NCBI GenBank assembly: GCA_030141605.1
Contig: JAQGDQ010000429.1
Coordinates: 124,001 to 188,000 of the forward strand
Direction: 5' to 3'
DNA: 64,000 nucleotides
Source of the DNA: Tubiluchus corallicola
Taxonomy: Eukaryota > Priapulida > Priapulimorpha > Priapulimorphida > Tubiluchidae
Every line of letters begins with the position of its first letter. The first letter of the stretch is position 1. A model generated the notes under the pieces. The model had not been told where the DNA came from, made no database searches, and saw nothing but the letters and a program-made list of their open reading frames with translations. Of this stretch, positions 37,441 through 50,211 are shown piece by piece. A program made the position numbers and the translations under genes.

Positions 37441-38374
37441 CCCCATCCAATGACAGCTCACATGTTAAACTAATCATCCAATTTAAATGTTGTTTTCTTT
37501 TCTTTTGCTTCTGCTTTCGTTTGACATTGTTGCTTCTCCATGTTGTGTGCTCCAAGAGGTCGAGATTCACAGCAGAGAATGTAATTCCTTTTTTTTGGAC
37601 GAACCAAAGTGAATACATTTGTAACCCCCCAAATAATAACATGGTCAGATAGCTGTGTCCCGCAAAACCTTAAGAGCATCATTTCGTTTGCCATATTAGT
37701 GTTTCTTAAATGGCAGCCTCAACCTGACAATGAAATTTAGCTTACCTGGGCACAGTTGTGTCCAAGAAGTTGATAATATATATATACAGCAACATTGAGA
37801 AAGTATTAAAGGTGTAGATTCCGGTTTCTCTGGTGAGGCTTTTGCTGAATGCAAATCGTAAGAGTCCATGCAAAATCATGCAAATGAGTGAAATGCAATT
37901 CAAAGACTTTAAAGCATGCTTAACGTCCACTCAATTCAAGAATTTGCCATTTGCCAAAGTAGCAATGCTAATGCTTTTTCAGGGTTGACCATGTATATCA
38001 TATACAGAATATTTTTCAAGCCCCATCGAAAAGAAAGTGGTTGTTGCTCCACACGTAGTTCAGACCCACTACAAGCAAGGTGAGAGAGGGACACACTTTT
38101 GTTACCAACACCCAAAAAACTCATTTAAACAAAACATGCATTGGAAAAAAAAGGAGAAAGACCTAAAAACTATATCCACCCCTTAACTCGACTTTTCTCT
38201 TACTCGGTGACAACACTCACTCTCCCACGCACCCCACACATTATCTCATTCACAACTTCACTTTTTATTGTATTTATATACAGAAATTATTTGTAAATTC
38301 AAGAACAGTAACACTATAGTAAAATTTTAACTGGATGCAAATAAATACTTAGTTGAGGTATATTATACAAATCA

Positions 38375-38970
38375 TTCTTTATTTGTGTTTGAATTTTCCA
38401 ATATTTATTTTGGTCTTGTGAGATTGATCAATTTCGTTCCATACGTTTGGTCCTTGATAACTGCTTTGCAAAATTTGTTCTGCAGAAAGGTATGTAATTT
38501 TCATTCAATCTTATGTTATAATTAAGTTGAATTTGTTTTACTGTTTAGATATTATAATAATGGATCCTAATAAGATTAATCTTAACGTAAATTATTGTCT
38601 TTGAAGCGTAATTTAACCTTTAGTCTATTTTAATTAATGTTAGGTAAAGTCGTTTTAATGTAATGTAATTTAACTTTCAGGTTACAAGAGTTTTTAATAA
38701 TAATAATTAATCAATTACATTGATATTAAAAGAAGGATACAGCATATTTTATACATATATATTAGGATATTAAATTTTACCATGTCATTTATAATTGGAA
38801 TCTTGCACTCATTATAGCAAGTCAATGGAACATCAGCATGTTTAGACAAGTTATAAAACGTACGTAAAAGTTTACGTTGGAGAGTTTTAAGAGATTTGCA
38901 ATTTAGTGTGGTAAGTTAGACCCCATAGTATATTGCAGGAATGTAAGCACGGAAGAACCAATTTACTGAT
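38375..38970 (-). pseudogene. LINE 3' end, second family
   Basis: On the minus strand, NWFFRAYIPAIYYGV, LTTLNCKSLKTLQRKLLR and NDMVKFNI are followed by a MYK-like motif, and further on QGPNVWNEIDQSHKT then KFKHK. This is the order found at the C-terminus of non-LTR retrotransposon ORF2 (the HSHL-Y--VW region, LQ-KALR, the MYK motif, GPK-WN). Stops break the frame. The minus-strand AT-rich sequence down to about 37800 may be its 3'UTR. Confidence 0.6.
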
Positions 38971-38999
38971 TAGTTTACTAATTGCATTTCCGCAGCTGT

Positions 39000-40700
39000 C
39001 ATACACCCAATTGGTGCATGTCATTTTACTTTTTTGGCCTGGACATCACCGTCACTCATTTTTAGAATTGAATTAACTTGAACTGAGATCCAAAAAAGGA
39101 TAGAATTTAAACCAATTTTATTATAAATACAAAAAATTCAAAGACGTGGCTATGTGATGAATGCGTGAACATGGGAAACATTTTCACAAACATTTGTTAT
39201 TTGTTTGCAAGCTGACGCTAAAGGATTTTCCGTATTTCTCGTAACAAAAGCAAAAACAGAGACGTAGTGGGTGCACAAGTTGCGTAAGAAATAAAAATCG
39301 AGGTGGGGGAACTTGAAAGGTGATGAAGGGCTGAAAAACTGCTTAATTTTGTCAAAAATCAGCAAATAAATAATTAGTAGTGCCAGTTTGCAGACTTACT
39401 CCTAAAATATTGCAAAAAAAACACTTTGGTGTTTTCTTGTAGTATTTGGTCCATAGAATAACATATCCAAATTAGGGCGAAATTTGAGTGCAGCAAAGGC
39501 CTTAATTATGACGTCAAAAAGAGACGGCTGCCATTTGATCAAAATTTGGGTATTTAGTCACCAGAATGTGAAAAAATGTTCATTTTGATTCAAAAGCATG
39601 AAACTTTGCACAGTGTTAGAGTTCATTAAGGTGATTAATTATGATTATGGAGTCAATCGAAATTCGTCCAATATGGCTGCAATTTTCAAGATGACTGATA
39701 ATATGTATGTTGGTAGCTTATAGTGGCTATATATTTAAGAATTGTGAACAAAGTCTACCTGTTTTGTGAGCTAATATGCACTACAAGAAAACACCAGAAA
39801 ACATTTCTTTGCCATTTTGTAGGGTAGGTCTATTTTGTTCATAATATTTACTCTATTAAAAGTAAATTCCGTCTCTAGTATGCATTAAATTTACAGAAAA
39901 GTCGGAAATCAGACTAATTCTGTTTTTCGTGGTTATATAGTTGCTCATGTCTGTGAATTCTGTTTGTTTTACGTGATAGCAGAAAATCAGAAGCCTACGA
40001 GTGTAACTTACATTTACATTTTTTTGAATTTTTAACTCATTCCAGTTGTCATTTGCATCGTAAAGAAAGTAACTAATCAGTGACTCTGAGTTACAGTTTC
40101 TTTTTTGCCGTTTTGAAAAGTAACTATTGTAGTTGCAATTAAAGTTTCTTAAAGAAGCAACATTAGATGAATTGTAACCAGTTAAGTTAATAAATAAGTA
40201 ATTTGTTCTATTGGCTTAGTCTTAGAAAAATTTTATTTTAAAAGGCTAAACTTTTGGCATTTGTCAGATCTCCGTCTTGAGCCTTAATAAGAAACTGTTA
40301 CATTTTCACTATATATGTCGAGTACAGCTGCAGTCAGCAAGAGCATCACGCCACGGTGAGATGTACACCATTGGAAAGCCTTTATGCACTTAGTTCATTT
40401 AAGCTCATTTATCTAGTTGCAGTTTGGCAAAGGCAGGAATCATGGTGCTGTCAAAACTTACAGTATTGAAGTGCACACAAAAACATGTTTGATATTCTGT
40501 TTTCAGAATTCTTATTTATAAAATTATGGCAAAAGCGTCTAGGCTTAGTGTCCCACACATAATATTTCTCAAGAGTGTAACAAATTACAATGAATTGTTA
40601 TTAAATTTTTTAAATGGCTCCCAGGACCAGATGTGGTATTTTCAGGAAATTTGAAGCTTGTAAACTCGAACAGTTAACTCGTAAAAATTTATTTATTATT
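39000..40700. other. upstream region of GSS
   Basis: No coding exon recognised. It should contain the GSS promoter and a 5'UTR exon, because a splice acceptor ends at 40707, but no core promoter motif stands out. A possible start is the less AT-rich stretch near 40320-40480. Confidence 0.4.
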
Positions 40701-40707
40701 TTTCTAG

Positions 40708-42156
40708 ATTCTGTGAAAGAGAATGTTTCCATCTGTTGTTCCATTGCCTCTTGAAAATGCCGCTTTGAATAAGCTTTTACGGCAAGCCAAAGACTGGTGT
40801 GTTTCCAATGGCGTGGTTATGAGGACAGCAGACGCTCCTTCATCTTCCGAAGTGGTGAATTACGCGCCTTTTATCTTGCTACCGTCACCATTCCCTCGTA
40901 CAGAATTTGCCAGAGCCAAGGCTGTTCAGTATGCCATTAACAAGCTTGTCCATGCCGTGGCAATGGACTTTGAGTTTCTGAAGGCATCGTTGAAAACCAC
41001 ACTACCTGTTGATGATTTTACTAAGCGATTATTTTCTATTTGTGAGACTGTTGAGGCAGAGGGTATTGCACAAGATATTCACCTGGGTTTACTGAGAAGT
41101 GATTATATGCTGGATAAAAGCTTATCGGACATCAAACAGATTGAAATAAACACCATTTCTGCTAGTTTTCCGTCACTCACCTGCAAGATATCTTTGCTTC
41201 ATAGGTTTCTTCTTACCAAGATGGGATTACAATCCAGCTTAGATTTGGAGCATCATCTTCCACGAAATCTTGCTTTAACTGGGTATGCAAAAGCACTGGT
41301 GGAAGCTTGGCAGCTGTATGATAATGATAGCGCAGTCATCGTCATTGTGGTTCAGGAGGCGGAAAGGAACATTGCAGATCAGCGTCTCTTGGAGTATGAA
41401 GTTTGCGCAGAAAATGCTTTTATCACCATTTGGAGACGGACATTTGGAGAGCTTGCGCAAGCCACACTTCATCCTAAAAAAAGAACTTTGAGCTTAGATG
41501 GCCGGGAGATAGCAGTGGTATATTATAGAGATGGCTACGCTCCCAGCTGCTATGTAAATGAACAAGTGTGGGAGACGCGTCTTAAAGTTGAAAGATCAAC
41601 GGCAATCAAGTGTCCATCTATACAGTACCAACTTGTTGGAACTAAGAAGATACAGCAGGTACTGTCTTTGCCAAATGTGTTGGAGAAGTTTCTGCACAAT
41701 GCAGACGAAGTTCATGCCGTAAGGAGTACATTTGCTCAACAGTATAGCTTAGATTTCGATGCCTCAGGGGACAAGGCCGTCGCTATGGCAATCAGCGATC
41801 CGGAACGGTTCGTGCTGAAGCCACAGCGAGAAGGCGGTGGCAACAACATATACGGCAGCGATATCGTCGAAGTTTTAACCAGGTTAAAAAATGAGCAGGA
41901 GAGAGCCTCGTACATCCTAATGGACTTCATACATCCATTACCATCGTACAATTACGTGGTGCGAGCTGGTGAAGAAGTTCGGCTTGAAAGCGTCGTAAGC
42001 GAACTAGGAATTTTTGGAACGATCATCGGGAAGGGCAAAGAAGTAGTCGTTAATGAGCATTTTGGGCATTTGCTCCGCACGAAAAAAGCCACTGCACAGG
42101 AAGTTGGTGTAAGTGCGGGTTTTGGCACGCTGGACAGCCCGTATTTAGTTTACTAA
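40708..42156 (+). CDS. GSS: Glutathione synthetase, intronless coding region
   Basis: ATP-dependent ligase that joins gamma-glutamylcysteine and glycine to make glutathione in the cytosol; eukaryotic glutathione synthase family, ATP-grasp fold, homodimer. The ATG is at 40723 and the stop at 42154-42156: 477 residues against 474 in human. Visible motifs: EINTISASF from residue 141 (metal and substrate region); RSTAIKCPSI then GTKKIQQ (ATP and substrate contacts); the glycine-rich loop REGGGNNIYG at about 369-378; and the C-terminal A-loop ending G-x-LDSPYLVY, close to the vertebrate LDNPYPV. The CDS has no intron although neighbouring genes are finely split. A strong acceptor (TTTTTCTAG) at 40699-40707, just upstream of the ATG, suggests a 5'UTR intron, so a spliced leader exon probably lies upstream. 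No poly(A) tract or flanking duplication marks it as a recent retrocopy. No internal stop or frameshift seen. Confidence 0.96.
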
Positions 42157-45100
42157 TCTAAACAAATGATTGGTTCATGTGTTCCAAATGCTAATGAGGT
42201 AAACCTGCAAGAGCATTTCTCTCAGTATCATAGTAAAGCAACAGGTGAGCATTTTATTGATTCTTATGCATGTGATTTATACATTTCTCTGATTACATAA
42301 TATTTTTTGTTGAAACTAATGAGCATAGGGGTGGAGAATATAATGGAATATTTAAAGGGAACACTTGTAGTAGTCAGCCATATATAAGGGAAATTTGTTA
42401 CATTATAATAATGATAGGGTTTTCCTAAGAAAAAAAATTTTCTTCAAAATCTTTGCATAGCATGAAATTATATATTTTCTGGAATATACTTACTATAATA
42501 AATATTTACATACTAATACATTGTAGTAATGTTGGTGCATTAACTATTTTGTGATAACATGAATTTCTTGCATGCAGTTAAAATTTTATCAGTTGTATTA
42601 TATTATAGTTTGCATTGTTAATTTTACTAATTCCTCTCCTTCCAGAAATATGGTAGGCTGCAGTTCTAGTGTCACCTGCGAAAAGCAAGCCGAATTGTAA
42701 TCATGTTGTTTTTTATGTAATGTAGTTTTTGAAAGTAGCTTGAACGCTAGCTGAAAAGACGTGTTCAGTAGGCTAATACACTTTTAGTATGTGATGTAAA
42801 GCTCTATCACCATGAAACCAGCTTTACTTGATGGTGTAAAACTTGATAAAATGTCATTACTTTACCATTACACGAAACATGATTCCTTCAGATACGTAGC
42901 AGGTTACACATTTTACTCATACTCACGCACTCATTATGACTGGTCCGTTGACTCCTTTGAGGTTTTTTAATTAGAGGGTGTGTCCACTGTTGGTCAAAGT
43001 TAATGCACAACTCGCTGAATGAAGTACCCAGAAAGTTTATTAACAATATTATTTCACTAAACACAATTAAATTTTATAACGTAGTTTGTGACTCTGATGT
43101 GCCATGAACATGTATCCTTTATCCATAACCTCAGTGCAGAGTGAGAAAAATCATCGGCCAAACATTGCCAATGCGCTTTTGGCTCAGGAAGTTTTGTAGA
43201 CGACATCATTTTATAACATTTTAGGAAAATGCTTCATTCGATTTTGCCATGAAGACCTTTTGTTTTGACTGTACCTTTCTGGTCACATTTTGTAAGGATA
43301 TGCTCGGTATTTTCATATAGCAGTAGTCCCTTAAAGACCTTATATTCTGTTCCATGAAATATAAGCTGCTGGCGGAGCAATGTAATGAATGATCTTCCTG
43401 CTAATTTCATTTTTATCTCAAAATCACATTTTATCTCAGATCTCACTTTGGCTTAAGGGCCAATATAAACCCAACAGACGTAGACGGTTTTTTACTGCAT
43501 TATTATGATTACACAAAGAATTCATAGTTATTTTTTAACAAAGGAAGCTTATAAATTAAATACCTTTCCTTTTTCTGGCAAATTTCGAATGCACGCATTG
43601 CCGTAAAGATCGCCACGTTTCGTGTCTTTGGCGCAAGTGAGTGAGAATGACGTACGAGGTACAGAAAGCGTCTTTGATTACTGATGTTTTTTTACCGATC
43701 TTTGGTGGTCTTATGACTGTATTCATTAGTTGCCTCACACAATGAAAAATGGCAGTGCAAATTCAAACCACTAACAATGAAATGATAAAAAATCAAAAGA
43801 AACAAATTTTACAGTAAGTTTATAATAGTATAAATTGAATATTTGCAATGAGAGTAGGATTTTAAGTTATAAAAGCTTATATTATTCTGAGGGTTTAGTT
43901 TGACTTTAAAGTATCAACCTTAGTGTCACTGGATGTCACGTGTGTGGTGCCTGAAGGACCTGAAAATTTATCTTTCAGAACAGTTTTTCTCGTTTCCTCT
44001 GACATTCACAGCAACACTCCAAAGGCTAGTCAGTGACATTTGAGAAAATAAAATTCTCATCACTGATTATATGTCTGTTGAACAATGACATCTCTGTGGT
44101 CCTAAAGCCAGACAGGAAAGAGGGAGCTAAAAGTCACATAAAATAAAATGGCCTCAGCATTTTTCGTAAATGCCGTATTTCGGAAATTTTTAGTAAGCAA
44201 TATATGTATATGTACAATGCATCTACTGTCAAGATTTCTATTAAAAACTCCAATGCAAACATATCGAAAATCCCTGCTACATGAAGTCATCTGCATTGTG
44301 CAATGTTGCTCCGTACCGGTACCGGGGTAAATAATCACATGGAGTGGGGCAACTTGTCACAACGTGTTATTACCTCAATTCAGTTATCTACCTCCAGTAT
44401 ATGTAACATAACATCATGTTAACATAATTTTTATCAACAGAACGATTACTATATGTAACTGGCTATCAGAACTTAAAAGAAGTGTAAATTGTTTTCGTAT
44501 TATTTTCCTTGCCAGATGGCAGCATCGTGCAACATCCAGCTTAGTGGCCTTAAACACGCACACCAGTCGGGCGTATTTAAAAGCAGGGTCTACGAGAATT
44601 ATACAGCTCACACAAAAGCTTTTCTCTGTGGCAAAACAATGTTTTAGATACTGTAAACACTGCAAAACACTTATATCAACACTTGCAATAGACCGAATTG
44701 TGAAGAAAACTTAGGGTTTTATACGCCTACAGGGTTAGAAAACTTTACCGGGGTTTTATACGCCTGTACAAAGAGTGAACATACGTCACCAAGATAAAAC
44801 AGAGTAATTTCGTTACGTAGTTATTTCATTTATTTCGTGTTATTCAATTGCAAACTGTTTTAAAGTTGGGTAAATCTACTAACGACCGACTTTGCTATGC
44901 TAGCTCCAGCCAAACTAATAGTATAATTCAGGGGTGTGCAAATTATCTGACTAGCTGGGCCACATTAAACTTTCTCGGAATTTCTGCGGGCCGCATACAG
45001 TTTGGTCAAAGATTTGGTTCTTCTTCAATCTTCTTTTTTTCTTATACATCTTTCTGATCTATAAGAACACTGCACCTGATGAAACGATGAAACAGCCACT

Positions 45101-45190
45101 GTTCGAGGTGTGTACTACTGAGCCTAAATAGAAACTAAAATCTGGGAATCCTTTATATCAGGGATGGCTACACTTTTTCAGCTTGCTGGC
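42157..45190. other. intergenic downstream of GSS, no gene recognised
   Basis: Contains the GSS 3'UTR and AT-rich unique-looking sequence. A candidate poly(A) signal AATAAA lies near 42497. Short ORFs (43234-43446, 44102-44338, 44414-44665) have no domain features and overlap other frames. Confidence 0.5.
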
Positions 45191-45211
45191 TACTTACAAA
45201 GTAATCTGCCT

Positions 45212-45347
45212 AGTCGTCTTCTTGGACATAGTAGGTAGATCATTTTGACTTGGTTATTTTATAATTTTATTTATAATTTATTTATAATTTTTTTTGTAAA
45301 ATAACCAGGTCAGAAATGATCTACTTGATATGACCAAGAAGATGACT
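45212..45347. repeat. Foldback hairpin
   Basis: GTCGTCTTCTTGGACATAG, continuing to TAGATCATTTTGACTTGGTTATTTTA, is mirrored as TAAAATAACCAGGTCAGAAATGATCTA...CCAAGAAGATGAC, about 50 bp per arm around an AT-only centre. GTAATCTG at 45201 and CAGATTAC at 45414 may be outer ends of a larger element. Confidence 0.65.
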
Positions 45348-45739
45348 GGGCTGATCAACCAACCCGATAATAGAAGCCTAGAGATTGGCTGGTTGGTCTT
45401 TCTACCAGCAAATCAGATTACTTCTCGCATTTCCTGCACATTTGAGTGATTCAGTTGCAGCTTCCTAGATTACATAGCTTTTTTATGTTGCAAGTGAGCA
45501 ACGTTAAATTTTGTCATGTCCGACAGTGACATTAAGTGATAACCGTCTGTAGCGGATAGCCCTATAGGCTGAATAGGCTGAAGCTTAAGGCCCGGGATCA
45601 AAAGGGACCCGGCAAAATAAAACGAAATTTTTTTTTTGTAAAAAAAAAATAAATTGACAAAAGAGCAAGGGGCCCGCCAAAATAAAATATAGAAAAAAGT
45701 TTTTTTTTCAAAAGTCAGTCACTATATTTCAAATCGGGT

Positions 45740-45833
45740 TTACACAAATCAAGTTTACACAATTTAAGTTTGCACAATTCAAGTTTACACAATTTAAGTT
45801 TACACAATTCACGTTTACATAGTTTAAGTTTAA
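45740..45833. repeat. minisatellite, 16-17 bp unit
   Basis: Five to six copies of AAGTTTACACAATTY (variants AAGTTTGCACAATTC, ACGTTTACATAGTTT) lie in tandem between the transposase 3' end and the left terminus of the hAT element. Confidence 0.8.
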
Positions 45834-45869
45834 GTTCAAAATTTCAGTTTCCAAATTTTTCTGGGGGCA

Positions 45870-48066
45870 AAGTCAGTTATAATTTCTGAAAAGTCCATTT
45901 TTTTCAACATATCTGACTAAATATGCATCAGTGATAAATTGTTTAATTTGTCATCCTTTAGAGATGACCGTAATTAAGTTTTTACCCTTTTCAGAGCAGA
46001 GAATGATCGTTCCCCACTGCAGTTTCAAACCATCATACACAAGTACATTCTAACACATATGTAAACATTTGGGAACAGTGACAGAAGGTTATTGGAAACA
46101 ATTTGCCGATACATCTGTAGTTCAATGCTGCCGTTGCAAGTTTGGTCACATTTCTGGATAAACGACTGGAAGTGTACTAACTCTTCTACAAAAGATGTCT
46201 CTAAATCGTTAGGATACGTGTCCAAAAGATTTCGAGCAGCTTGGCGCAGTTGGTTCAGTGTCAAAATGTCAGACAGAAACCCAAATTTGGAGCAAACGTT
46301 ATCATATGCACTAATGCGTTTATCTAAGGCAGCACATAGTTGATCTATGATAGAAAGAAAGACATTTACACGGAATGAATCACGAGGGCTGAACTCAGTT
46401 TCACCAGCAGCTCCATCATTTCGTCTCAGTTTCTCGCTTCTCTTTCGTTTTCTTGTCATTTCTTCTTCGTAATTGATTTGATTTGATTTGACTTGCCTCT
46501 TTTTTCAAATGAGTCAAACTCTTCTCGTTGGGATGAAACAAAGTCCTTCAATGACTGAAGTAGTTTGATAGCTGTATTCAAATTCAATGATGCACTTTGA
46601 AGTTTCTTACTTGTGTCATGAAATCGTTTTAGTAACACTGACCAAATTGATATTAATATACCGAACTCCAATTTTTCCATTTTTTGTGAAAGACATTTAG
46701 CCTGTCTTCGAGCATCAGCCTTCTCATCAGAATCATTAGACATTTTATCAAGACATTCAAGAATTTCAGAGTAGCCCTCACCAAGAGCATGTACAGCAGA
46801 CGAATGAGCAGACCATCTTGTATCTGAGAGACGTTTGACAACAGGTAAATTCTTCTTGCTTAATTCGGCCACTAATAATCCCCAGCGATGTGTGGAGGCA
46901 CTGAAAAATGTATATAGATTTTGAACAAAGTCAAAAAACTGACAGACTAGAAGCATACAGTCAACTGCTGACTGTCCTGCCAGGTTTAGTGAATGAGCGA
47001 AACATGGTACATAGAATGCTGTGTTGCTTTCCTTGCATATGAGTGCTTGGACACCATTATATTTCCCACTCGTATTGCTCGCGTTATCGTATGATTGTCC
47101 TCTACAATTTGAGATATGAAGTTCATTTTCTTCCAGGAATGCAAATAAACTTTCCGTGAGGTCCTTGGCTGAATGTCCATGCATGTCTAGGAATTTAACG
47201 AATCTTTCCACTGGACCATCCTCTCCAAGATACCGAAATATTAAAGTCAATTTGTCAGTGTGAGAGACATCTGGTGTTGAGTCCATTGATATTGAAAAGT
47301 ACTTCGCCTTCTTAATTTCTGCAGTAATACATTTCAGTAGCTTCTGTCCCATTATTTCAATTATTTCGTCGCAAATAGTAGATGACATATACGAAACAGA
47401 ACCTCTACCTCGTCCACCATAAGTTTCTATATGCCTTGAAAGAAAGGGATCGAATTTGGCCAGTAATTCCAGTGTCCCCAGAAAGTTTCCATTAGAAGGA
47501 GAGTTTAACAGCTCATCATGTCCACGGAATGGCAAGCCACGCTCAGCTAGGAATGCTATGGTTGCTACAATTCTTTCCAGGACTGACCTTGCATATGCTT
47601 GCTCCGCTTTCTCTTGTTTTATGAGTTCACTGTCAATTCTACCAGCGTCTTTGGCACGTGTGATCAATTTGACACCTGCTGTGCGATGTTCAGAACTGTT
47701 TTCATGTTTTTCAATATGACTATTTGCATTTTTCCAATCACTGTATCCTTGAATGAATGTATTTGTCCGATCCTGACAAAATATTGTGCAAATGAAACAG
47801 AAGACACAACGTGTGCTGGGAGAGTAGCAAAGCCATGACCGGTCTATTTCTTCACCATTTACAGAATGAATTCGTGCGAAGAGAGACTTTGTAAAATATC
47901 TTTTCTGCTTGTTGTCTATTTTTTCCGATTTATTGAAATTAGCATGTTTATTTTGAAACTTAGAACTTGGTTGTCGCAGTAAAACATCTATCTGTGGATC
48001 CGAAAGTTTTGGCCAGAGCGCAATATCCAATGGAAACTGTATTTCCTGATGATTGTTGTCTTCCAT
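45870..48066 (-). pseudogene. hAT-family transposase, disabled near its C-terminus
   Basis: ATG at 48066. The first frame (536 codons) has an LP-LW-KLSD-like opening, a TTF-type zinc finger (C-FCFIC...H..SS.H, residues about 89-130), a DUF4371-type core with FSISMDSTPDVSHTDKLT, the block CRGQSYDNASNTSGKYNG, and PCFAHSLNL. It stops at 46456. A second frame starts there in ATGA overlap (46459-46025) and continues the same domain, so one frameshift is the simplest reading. Beyond 46025 a third frame carries the hAT dimerisation motif SGERSFSALKRVKT, but two in-frame stops follow before TDFAPRKIW. So at least two shifts and two stops; otherwise well preserved, which suggests fairly recent activity. 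Confidence 0.85.
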
Positions 48067-48379
48067 TGATTCATCACAGATAGTTACTAATAAGTATAAG
48101 AAATTAGTAAGAAACTAAAGTTACTTTCAGAGTTTCTGATTGGCTTATTTTAGTTGACATCTAACCCAGAAACTCACCAAGCTGTAATCGTGTTTATATA
48201 GTCCTAGTCCACAAGATATAATTTTTATCACAATCGGTGGGCAAAAACTCACAAAATTAAACAAACTTACAAACGACGAGAGCTCCACAAAAACACGTCA
48301 GCTCAGCAGTGTAGCAACATTTAAAAGGCCCGTTCCAAGCTCAAGCCTAAGGCCCATAAAATCATAATCCGCCGCTGAG

Positions 48380-49790
48380 TACAGGTAACAATTTGTGTTG
48401 CAAACAACAATTTCTGTTCCACCTGTAATTTTGAACAGGAAAAGTTTCCAGGCATGCACAATAATTAACCCAATGATAACCAACTTTTAATCGTTGCAGT
48501 TAAATAGTGATTGCTTTGAGACTTGCTTCTGTGTAGTGGTTGTGGGGAATTATTACTGAAAGCAGGTATATGCCAGAATTCAATTGCTCCTGCCGAAATA
48601 AATTATATTGAATTCAGATTTTGAGTAATTTAAGCATTTCTGAAAGTGCTAGTTTTAATAAACCCAGAGCAAAAGCATATCTCAGTTACACAAACCGAGG
48701 TTCCCTAGTCAATGTTCTGTGCGAATAATAAAAAACCAGATTGACGACATTTTGGGATTAAAACCTAGATTTTTGTCCAAAACCTAGTTTTGGTATATTG
48801 TTTCAGGATTATGAGCCTAGACCTGAATTTATCCTCTGGTTTCAGTAACAAACTGATGTCAGAAAGTTCCAACTACCATTTAATGCAGTCCTTCCTCTTT
48901 TGTTGTCCTGCAACAGGGCAAGCATCAAGAGAGGCTCTAAGTTCCAGTACCATTTACAAAGATTGTGGTTCCATAGATTCTTCCTCTATTGGCCTTCAAC
49001 TATGATAAGCATAAGAGGACATTTTCTCTAATCTACCTTCGAAAATATTGAATTTTAGTTTTTATTTAAAGAAAATAAGTGAATTTAACAAATTCCAGAA
49101 ATGTAATTCGCTGCAACTGCAATCACGTGACTTCGAATTACCCAAAAATCCAGATCGAACAACAAGTAATGGCATCTCCCTGTACAGGTTGTTATTATTA
49201 TAGTGAAATTTTTTTCCAAAGTCAGCTAAATTCCAGATTAAAATCTAGCAAAAAGGTATGGAAGCGCAAATGAGTTGGAAGCAATAGCCAACTCACCACA
49301 CTCCCCCTTTCTTAGACACATCCCCTGCCCTCAGGTGATTCAGTTAATTTTGGGACACCCTGTACAGAGGAAAACAGTCTTTTTGTCTTAAAACAAGTTT
49401 ACCCCACATAAAACTTCAAAGACAGAAACAGATTTTGTGATAATTATTGAAATATAACCATCTGAAAATATTGAGTACAAATTTAAGCATGATTAATAAA
49501 TGATTAACAAAACTTTCCTAAATGAAATTACCTGAGATACACAAGCAAATCCTGGCTCTTTGTTAGCCATACAAAACAATATATTGTACCAACATAAACC
49601 AAGCTGATGATAACATTTGTCTATGCAACATTATGAGTTATTGTAAAAAAGCATTACAAAATAAGCCGAGTGCTGTCAAATGATCGGTAATACAATTCTG
49701 ATGCACAAATACAAGTCTATCGTTCATGAGCATCACTTGAATAAACAAGTATTTCACGAGTATAAAAGTCTATTTTTCACATTTTTCTTT
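48380..49790. other. intergenic, no gene recognised
   Basis: AT-rich sequence right of the hAT element. ORFs 48790-49005 and 49079-49273 lack domains and start or splice support. No repeat boundary seen. Confidence 0.5.
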
Positions 49791-49797
49791 TTTCCTT

Positions 49798-50211
49798 TAT
49801 TCATCTGAATCGGAATCTGATACTGCGAGGTCATAAGCCAATCTGTGGCCTTGCTCTTTCCGTTCATCTCCCTTTGTGGAACCCTGCTGGTGGTGGAGTA
49901 GGACATGAGACCAAATCTTATTCCTGGTTTGTGGAAGGTTTTATAGTTGGTTACTCTGCATCATGGGGTTTAAGCTTCTTATCACAAAGATCACCCACGA
50001 AGGAGGAAAAAACTGAGGTTAGCGATGATGTTGACGAACTTCGCCGCCTGTATTTCCTTGCATCTTTCTTATACTTTTTGTTAACTTTCTCTAATCGCTC
50101 GATCTTTTTCTTCAACTTCTCTCTCTTCTCCATACACTGATTCTCATCATCAACAGTCAAATCTGCAATATGGCGCGCCTTTTTTCTGCTTTTTCTTTCT
50201 CCAGCTCGCAC
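49798..50211 (-). CDS. Uncharacterised basic/coiled-coil coding-like segment
   Basis: The minus-strand frame 50211-49951 encodes 86 residues rich in Lys, Arg and Glu (KKKIERLEKVNKKYKKD), then a Ser-rich stretch (RRRSSSTSSLTSVFSSF). A different frame 49920-49798 runs to a stop as NKIWSHVLLHHQQ...GHRLAYDLAVSDSDSDE. The two could be exons or frames of one decayed gene. A superficial likeness of the NKIW-VL-Q piece to PHAX is noted but not trusted. It lies beside a gypsy fragment, so a retrotransposon gag origin is also possible. Confidence 0.3.

Larger units (their letters stand above)
45547..48377 (-). mobile_element. hAT transposon, ZMYM/TTF-type, nearly full length
   Basis: About 2.8 kb between CTGTAGCGGATAGCC on the left and the inverted CATAATCCGCCGCTG on the right; further inside, GCTTAAGGCCC pairs with GGGCCTTAGGCTTGAGC. 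Terminal repeats are imperfect and I could not find a matching 8-bp target duplication. Its transposase occupies 45870-48066 on the minus strand. Between them lies a minisatellite at 45740-45833. Confidence 0.75.

Noticed and set aside
37361-37694. Overlapping minus-strand ORFs of 93 and 74 codons
   Set aside because: No domain, conflicting frames, and adjacent to pogo-like terminal repeats.
46456-46459. ATGA overlap of two ORFs as a designed bicistronic or frameshift signal
   Set aside because: Both frames encode consecutive parts of one hAT transposase and other breaks follow; a simple frameshift mutation explains it.
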